Positions 56,600 to 64,000 of a stretch of DNA of 64,000 nucleotides are shown piece by piece. The translations under genes and the position numbers were made by a program. The notes below the pieces were generated by a model that had not been told where the DNA came from, did no database searches, and saw only the letters and a program-made list of their open reading frames with translations. How positions within the stretch are numbered: the first letter of the stretch is position 1; every line of letters begins with the position of its first letter. Source of the DNA: Sodiomyces alkalinus F11 (lineage: Eukaryota > Ascomycota > Sordariomycetes > Glomerellales > Plectosphaerellaceae); contig NW_021167085.1 in NCBI RefSeq assembly GCF_003711515.1, positions 1,218,575 to 1,282,574 on the forward strand, written 5' to 3'.

Positions 56600-59500
56600 T
56601 AATAGATTAGGTTTTCTTTAGGTTCCTATATATTATCGCCGTGGTTATAGTTTTTCCGCTTAATAAAATATTCGGTACCGTTTAGCGTCTCTTAGTGGTC
56701 GAGGATTTATTCTGCTTTATACATATTACTAGTATCGACCATAATCGTATCTTATATTATTTTTGCATTCTTTAATACTAGTTTAAGTAGTGAAATATAG
56801 AAATTATTATATATCCTTATTATCGGATATAATGATAGGATATGGTTCGTATCTGATTTTTTCTCTAGGATTTCGAATAGTCCTAGTTTTTTATAATCTA
56901 ATTTATTACTTAGTCGTTATATTTTTATATTTTTACGAATAAGGTAAACGCGGTCCCCCCTTAAAAGAGTTAGTCCCTTAATCCTTGATTAATTCGCGTA
57001 CTTACTTATTCGTGTTCTAACTATCTTTAGGTCGGTTCGTAGTTCTTCGTGTAGTTTTTTTATGCTTTTAACTATTTTTATTACTTTTAGCGTATCTAGT
57101 CCTTCTAAAGGTTTCCTAAATACTATCGGATTATATCCGTAGTTTGCTTTAAACGGTGTTTTCCTTATTAACTCGTTTAACGAGCTATTATATACGAATT
57201 ATATAAGCGGTAGATACTATACCTAATTATCTTACTCGTATTCTACGTAATATTATAGGTATTATTCTAGGATTTAGTTTATAATTTCGGTTTATCCGTC
57301 GGTTATAGGGTGAAATACTATTAAGTACTTATATTTCGCCCCTAGTTAGCTTATAACTGCTTTCTAGAAGTTACTAGTAAATAATTTATTTCTGTCTATA
57401 ATAATCTTATATAGTATGCTATAATCCCGGATTAGGTAGTCGAGGAAGATACTAGCTAGTTCCTTTAATATAGTGTTTTTAATATATAGAATATAAAGAG
57501 TGTATTTCGTGAGTCGGTTAATAATTACGAATACGCTATTGTAGGCGATTCTTATTACTGGATCTTTAGATATCGGAAATCCTATCACGAAGTCTATTAT
57601 AATCGACTTCTAAGGTCTATTTACTATTAGTAGTGGCTTTAGTAGTCCGTAAGGTTTATATCGGCTACTCTTTACTTTCTAGTAAATATCGTAGTTACGA
57701 ATAAAGTCCCTAACTTATTCTATAGTTCCTGTATAGCCGTATTATTATCGTAATCGGCGGTAGGTCTTATAAACTCCTTGATATCTATATATTAGCGAGG
57801 CGTATGCTTCTTTAAACGTGGTGTCGATTATCCGATTAATACTATTTATTTCTCTATTTTTAAGGGTAAGAGCTTCTCCTTCCTATTAGAGTATAGCTTA
57901 TAGTTTAGATGATTTATTAGGTGTTCTTAGTCGGCTAAGTGCGTCTACGCGACTATTTTCGCTTCCTTTTATATATTAAATATAGAAGTTGAATTCGGGT
58001 AGGAATTCTGCCTATCGGATCTATCGTTTATTAAGAACCTTAGTAATGGTGAATTATATAAGGTTCTTATAATCCGTGTAGACCTATACTAGGTGTTTTA
58101 TTCCTAATAGATACGGTCTCTATTCCTTAAAGGCTTCGATAATAGCTATTAGCTTTTTATCGTGGATCTAATAGTTAAGTTCTAGTCCACTAAGTTTCTT
58201 AGATATAAAGGCTATAGGATATAGTCTTCTTTCTACGTCGTGTTATCCGAGTTATACTCCTAGAGCTTAGTCGGATACGTCTATTTCGAGTTCGTATTTT
58301 TTATTAGGGTCTAGTATTACTAAGATAGGTTCGCTAGTAACCCTTCCTTTAAGGGCTTAGAATACTTCTTCTATTCTTTTATTCTATTCGAAGTCGAGCC
58401 CTTTTTTAGTTACTTTAGTTAAGGGGATAGTAATTTTACTATAGTCTTTAATAAACCGTTAATAGTAGTTAACGAGTCCGAGGAAAGACTAAATATCGCG
58501 AACGTTCTACGGCTATAGCTACTTAGAGACGTATTAGATTTTCGCCTTATCTATATAGATTTTATTAGGTTATATTATATACCCTAAAAAGTTAACTTCT
58601 TATATATAGAATTATACTTTTTCTGGTTTAACTAGTAGGTCGGCGTTTAATAGAAGTTATAGGATCGTGTAAACGTATTATCGGTATTCTTCGAGTATTT
58701 TAGAAACGATAAGGATATCGTCTAGGTATACTATAACGAAGTAGTCTAGATACTTCCTTAGGATATCGTTAATAAGCGTTTAGAATAATACTAGCGTATT
58801 TATTAATCTAAAGGGTATTATAAGGTATTCGAAATATCCTCGCTTTATTCGGAACGCTATTTTCTATTCTTCTCCTTCCTTAATCCTAATTAAGTTATAG
58901 GCTCCTTTTAAGTTAAGTACTATAAACTATTATACTCTAACTAGCTAATCTTATATCTCCGAGATAAAAGGTAGTAGGTAGCGGTTCTTAATAGTTATAT
59001 TATTAAGTTATTAATAGTCGATATATAGTCGTAGTTTACCGTTTTTCTTTAGTATAAATAGGATAGGGTATCCTGCTAATAACTATAATACTCTAATATA
59101 GCCTTTTACTAGTATTTCTTTAAGATATTCTTCTAAGGTATCTAATTCCTTTTAATTTAGTCCGTAGATTAAAAAGAATTTCGGGTATATACCTTCCTTA
59201 AGGAGTATCTCGTGATTATAGTGTTAATATTTCGGTAATCTAGTCTTTAGATTTTCGGTAAATAGCTTTCCGTATTTACGGTATTCTAGTAATACCTTAG
59301 CGAGTCTATTATAATCGCCTTCTATAAGTCCTCTCTCTGCTTAGATAATCTAATAGATTCCTTTAATAATATTTATTACGCGTCGGTTATCGTGCCGTCG
59401 CTATTATCTTAACGTCTTTCGGACTTCTTTCGCCTTAGTCCCTGACTTTTAGCGGCTATTTAAGTCTCCTTAAGGCTCCTTCGTCGGTAAGTCTTTCTGC

Positions 59501-60577
59501 TATTTTTAACGGATATCGGGATCGGGTAAGGTTTCCTTCGTGGTCTTTTACTTACTCTTTAATCTCCACTAGAGCTAGCTAAGCTTCTAGTCTATATCAG
59601 GATTCTACTCGTTAAACTATAGCTTACTAAGGATAACGTCCTTATAGCCTATATCGTATATATCGAACTTTATTACTTTAGTCTTATTCTAAATCCTAAC
59701 CTAAAGGTATATAGTCTCCTAGCTAATAATAACTTCTTCTTAGGACTAGTTCTTTCCCGTATACGGAGTAATTTTATACTTATCTTCTAGGTGTTTTCTA
59801 ACCTAGGGTATAAAGAACTTTCTCACGGCTACTAGTAAGATAAAGTTTCCTACTACGCCTATATCTAATAGTGCGTTTATCTTATATTTATCGAGTTATA
59901 TTCTAATATAATAATACCCTATACTACTACGTGTTATAGAGTATATCTATTAAGTGCCTCTCGCGTGCTCCTTATAATAGTATACTCCTAGTTTTTTACC
60001 TATTTAGCCTGGTATTCGAGAGATATCCTTTTATCTAAGAACCTATACTGAATTAAGAGCTGCTTTATCTATCGTAGGCGCTTATCGATAGCCTAAAAGC
60101 GTGATTCCTAAGCTTCTTAGTCTTATTCTAGTTATCGGATTTTCCCGGTAGCGTATACTATATAGCTAGTGGTTTTATATTCGTCTAACCGGTATTTATA
60201 GTAGTTATATCTAGGTGGTTAAAGGCGAATTTCGCGTCCTTTATCCCTAGTTTCCGTGATAACCTAGTCGTTACGTTATCTCTTTAAATAGACTCTATCT
60301 TCTAGGGTTTATTCTCCGTTCCGTGGCTAGAAGTTATTAGCCTGTTTATATTCCTTATATATAGGATATACGTCTTTAATATAATTAGCCTGAAGGATTA
60401 GGCTATAATCTAAATAGTTAGCGTATATTATCTATCCTTTCTTATATATTTAGTACTCGGGTAGTTAATCGTCCGATTCTTATAAGCTTATTATTAGGCT
60501 AGTAAAAGTATCTCGGTTTTCCTAAGTATAGTAAGGTCGCTAATATATAGTTTATTACTACCCCTTACTAGTATCCG
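56600..60577 (-). pseudogene. Element D gag-pol fragment, RIP-inactivated
   Basis: Minus strand. Integrase piece 57364-57588 is still open (VIINRLTKYTLYILYIKNTI). The RT box is still YLDD (58717-58728), although the surrounding frame is full of stops. The part at 60,153-60,577 is not colinear with C, but its minus strand resembles F at about 62,880-63,040 with extra sequence inside. Confidence 0.8.
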
Positions 60578-61088
60578 TGTATCACGGCCAGCAAGACAAG
60601 GCCCGGCCCGGGCCTACTACGGGACCCTGGGTCTTAAGTATGAATATCACTATAGCACGGAGGGCAAGCTAAGTCAGGAGGAACGCGGGTCACGTGCGCA
60701 GACACGTGACCACCGGATCGAGGGACTCGACAGATGATCCCTATGATCCGAAGGGATCATCCAGGACAGCCCATGATCCCGAAAGGATTATGGTGGAAAA
60801 GCATCGATCCAGACACCGGAAACATATATATATACTAGAGTATCCTAGGTCTTGCTTCTACTAGAGAATAAGACATCGATTAATCTAAGTCTTTACCTGG
60901 ATTATTAGTCTACGCTCGACTCTACCTTATAAAGAAAACGTCTAGTCTTTACGACGTAACTACGACTAGATACTACGAACGATAGTTACTACTCTTTAGT
61001 TAATATCCTCTTCTTATTTTAAACTAAAACCCCGATACTAGTCCCTTATCGTCCGCTATACTATAGAGGACCGGAAGCCGTCGTAATA
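60578..61088 (+). repeat. Element F 5' LTR
   Basis: 511 bp. The first 260 bp or so are not RIP-mutated in appearance (GC-rich), while the rest is AT-shifted. Contains a perfect inverted repeat GGTCACGTG/CACGTGACC (60688-60696, 60703-60711) and GATCAT/ATGATC pairs. Confidence 0.85.
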
Positions 61089-64000
61089 TTTTAATCGATC
61101 CTATTCGGTAAGCTAACCTTAATAGCTAATAAGTAGTACGCCCGAAGCAGAAGCTACTTCGCCTAAGGAAGAAGAAGTCACTTTATCTGAAGAAGAATCA
61201 TCGTCTGAAGAATCTAGTTCCTCCGACGAAGAGGAAGGACCAGAATAACCTTAATAAAACGACGAAGTAGCTAGTAACCACTCTTCTAATATATCGAACA
61301 ATAACCGTACCACGAACGCTATAAGCACCGCGACGCCTACCACTACTACTAAAAGAAGTAACGACCTTTAGTAGATTCGCGATATAATTACTTAGCTTTA
61401 GGGGGAGAATACGACCCTAAAAGCCTAGTTAAACTATCCTAGAATCGGGGCTAAGTATAGATACCCTATACCCCCTAAGTACGATAGGACTCGGGGATAG
61501 CTTTAGAGCTTTATTACTTAGCTTAGAGGCTACCTCTTATTCTACTAGGATAGTATCCGTACGGAAGAAACTAAGGTACTTTATACCGTGGCACTCCTTA
61601 CGGGAGATATGCACGAATAGTTCAAGTCTATCCATAAAGACTACCTAGAGAATATAGGAATAGAGATCCTAAGGAAGCCCGGGACCACGGTAATCTTCGA
61701 GAACTTCGACGTATTCGTCGAGAGACTTAACGCTATCTTCGGCTAGCCCGATAAAGAATAAGTCGCGGCCGAACGACTAAGCTAGCTATATTAGACTAAG
61801 TTAGCTACGGACTATACTACGAGATTCTAGTAAATCTCGTTAAAGCTTAGCTACCCGGATAAGCCCTTTATAGATCGGTACTACTAAGGACTTAAAGAAG
61901 AAGTAAAGGATGAATTATACCGATTAGACCGACCTAAGACGTTTAGCGAATATACCGTGATAGTAATTCGTATTAATAACCGGAACTATAAATAATACGG
62001 TTAGAAGAAGTATTAAATAAGTGTTCTGTTCTACACGGCTATTTCGAAGAAGAAATAATTATACCCATGCTAGTTTAGAAACACCTTATATAGATACTAT
62101 AGTGGACTTATAGAGCTCGATAATATTAACCGATAAAGCGATAAGCAGGGTAAAAAGGATATAATAAAAGTTAAGTATTATATCTATAATAGGCTAGGTT
62201 ACTACACACACGACTATTATAAGCCTAAGAAAGAATAACCGTAACGATAAGTAAATACGATCGAGAAAGAAAGACCCTAGAAGGAAATTAACGCTATTAG
62301 ATACCTAGAAATTCATAGGGACGAAATACTATACGTTAACCTCTATTAGGCGACCTGCTACGATAACTATTATCTAGTATACTAATCAGGGAAAGACAGA
62401 GCTAGGTATTACCCTAAAAGACCCTAGAAGATACTCGCTATAGTATCTAGTAACGAGTACGATAATAACTATAGCCTTAAGATCCCCGACTAGGATAAGG
62501 ATAAACTAGCTTTATAAACTATCGCAGAAATCCTTTAAAAATACGGATGGACGAAAGAAGAAGCTAAGAGGCAGAAGTAGATCTTAGAAATCTAGAAGGA
62601 AGGAGATTATACCCGAGGGAGAATCGCTAAACTCGAAGAGTAAGATTAGGAAATAGAGTCCGATAGAACCCCGGATAATAACACGAACTTCTAGTATTAA
62701 CCTATAGAAGCAGCTAACCTAATTAAGGAGGAAACTATCTAGCTACGGATACTCGACTAGCTTATAGAAGAACCCCTTAGATAGACCTACTAAGTTCGTT
62801 TCACTAAACTTAACTTCGATAACGCTTACCGTAGGATACCCACGAATATTAGCGGGGAATAGTAGTAAACTACACGTTAGCGACCTCACCGCGTTTAGGA
62901 AAACCAAGATACTCTTACCGACCTAATAATAAGCCTACGAGGATTAGACGATTAACCACCTAGGCATAACTGCTACGGGTACCGGTTAGATAAATATAAT
63001 ACTACTAGCTGCGTAGTATACGCTTCTAAGAAAATCCGATAACTAGAATAAGACTAAGGAGCTTAGGAGTCACGCTTTTAGACCCTCGATAAGCGCCTAC
63101 GATAGATAGAATAGCTCTTAGTCTAGTACGGGTTCTTAGATAAGGAAATATCCCTCGAATACCGAGCTAAACGGGTAAAAAACTAGGAGTATACTATCGC
63201 TAGGAGTATACGAGAGGCACTTAATAGATATACTCTATAATACGTAGTAGTATAGGGCATTATTATATTAGAATACGACTTAATAAATATAAGATAAACG
63301 CACTATTAGATATAGGCGTAGCGGGAAACTTTATCTTACCGGTAGCCGTGAGAAAGTTCTCTATTCCCTGGGTTAGAAAACACCTAGAAAAGGAGTATAA
63401 GGTTACTCTGTATACGGGAAAGAACTAGTCCCACGAAGAAGTTATTATTAACCAGGAGACTATACACCTTTAGGTTAAAATCCAGAATAAGACTAGAATA
63501 ATAAAGTTCGATGTATACGATATAGGTTATAAGGATATTATCCTTAGCGAACTATAGTTTAACGAATAGAATCCCGATATAGACTAGAAGCTTAGCTAGC
63601 TCCGGTAGCGATTAAAGAGTAAGTAGGAGACTATAAAGGAAACCTTACCCGATCCCGATATCCGTCGAAAATAGCAGAAAGACTTACCGATAAAGGAGCC
63701 TTAGGGAGACTCAGATAGCCGCCAGAAGTCAGGGACTAAGGCGAAGGAAGTACGAAAGACTTTAAGATAGCAGCGACGGTATAAGTACTAACGCGTAACT
63801 AATATTATTAAAGGAATCTACTAGATCGTCTAAGCAGAAAAAGGACTAGTAATAAGCAATCATAATAGACTCGCTAAGGTATTGCTAGAATACCGTAAAT
63901 ACGGAAAACTATTTACCGAAAATCTAGGAACCGGATTACCGAAACACCGATACTATAATCACGAGATACCCCTAAAGGAAAAGATATACCTAAAATTCTT
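61089..64000 (+). pseudogene. Element F gag and protease, RIP-inactivated, partial
   Basis: Plus strand. Gag from about 61,130: acidic Ser/Glu-rich start near 61,180-61,240, then capsid-like sequence. A zinc knuckle near 62,172-62,215 has all three Cys changed to Tyr. The protease active site near 63,305-63,335 reads LLDIGVAGNF, with Ile in place of the usual Thr/Ser (ACA to ATA, C to T). The window ends close to the start of reverse transcriptase. In-frame TAG/TAA are many. Confidence 0.8.

Larger units (their letters stand above)
55287..60577 (-). mobile_element. Element D: second Ty3/gypsy copy (C family), truncated by F
   Basis: LTR at 55287-55820, then internal sequence colinear with element C in the same orientation but much more heavily RIP-mutated. 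Ends at 60577, where element F begins. It was inserted into the 3' LTR of element A after CTATC. Its 5' LTR lies beyond F or is lost. Confidence 0.85.
60578..64000 (+). mobile_element. Element F: third gypsy copy (C family), + orientation, runs off the end
   Basis: LTR at 60578-61088 in reverse orientation to those of C and D (start TGTATCACGGCC, end CCGTCGTAATA). Then TTTTAATCGATCCTATTCGG, which matches the inner side of the C 5' LTR. It interrupts element D. The 3' part is outside the window. Confidence 0.88.

Noticed and set aside
1..64000. tRNA, rRNA and other RNA genes
   Set aside because: I saw no convincing cloverleaf or rRNA sequence on reading. A tRNA scan would be needed to exclude small ones.

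Overview
The window comes from a filamentous ascomycete (Pezizomycotina, most likely a Sordariomycete). The evidence is short introns of about 45-130 bp with GTAAGT-like donors and CTAAC/CTGAC branch sites, ascomycete housekeeping genes, intergenic DNA full of TAGGTAC-type motifs, and a large block of LTR retrotransposons with a very strong C:G to T:A transition signature typical of RIP (repeat-induced point mutation).

The sequence has two parts. Positions 1 to about 26,120 are gene-rich with balanced composition. In order they hold: a secreted, repeat-containing, probably GPI-anchored acidic protein (294-2147 +); cytochrome c1 (3240-4565 +); a Cys-rich zinc-finger-like protein of unknown function (5506-6468 +) with an apparent one-base defect at its splice donor; the 26S proteasome ATPase Rpt1 (7006-8506 -), divergent from the chaperonin subunit CCT4 (9046-10849 +); a doubtful small gene (11777-12100 +); a FYVE plus RING ubiquitin ligase (12188-14057 +); a 3.3 kb intergenic region; a tricalbin/SMP-C2 lipid-transfer protein (17402-22045 +); and a Baeyer-Villiger-type flavin monooxygenase (22657-24705 -).

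From about 26,121 to the end the window is a nest of LTR retrotransposons, nearly all RIP-degraded. My reconstruction: element A (Ty1/copia, +) starts at 26121 and was interrupted by a complete minus-strand copia element E (31825-37507, TSD ATTTC) and by a chromodomain Ty3/gypsy element B (+, LTRs at 38764 and 54376). B was itself interrupted by a solo gypsy LTR (41833-42361, TSD GGCAA) inside its RT and by a full-length minus-strand gypsy element C (46958-54134, TSD AAGAT). A fragment of the A LTR reappears at 55220-55286, where a second gypsy copy D (-) begins. D is cut by a third copy F (+) at 60578, which runs off the window end.

The most interesting signal is a set of accessory genes antisense to pol, between the end of pol and the 3' LTR, in at least three different element families (A, B, C/D). 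In C the protein has a spacing that fits a fungal Zn2Cys6 cluster, then an intron, then a helical charged segment. In A and B the frames show the same general order: a basic stretch, (former) Cys motifs and a charged helical segment, with intron-like signals. Because these genes are antisense to the genomic RNA, their introns would survive retrotransposition. This could be a self-encoded regulator module of fungal LTR retrotransposons.
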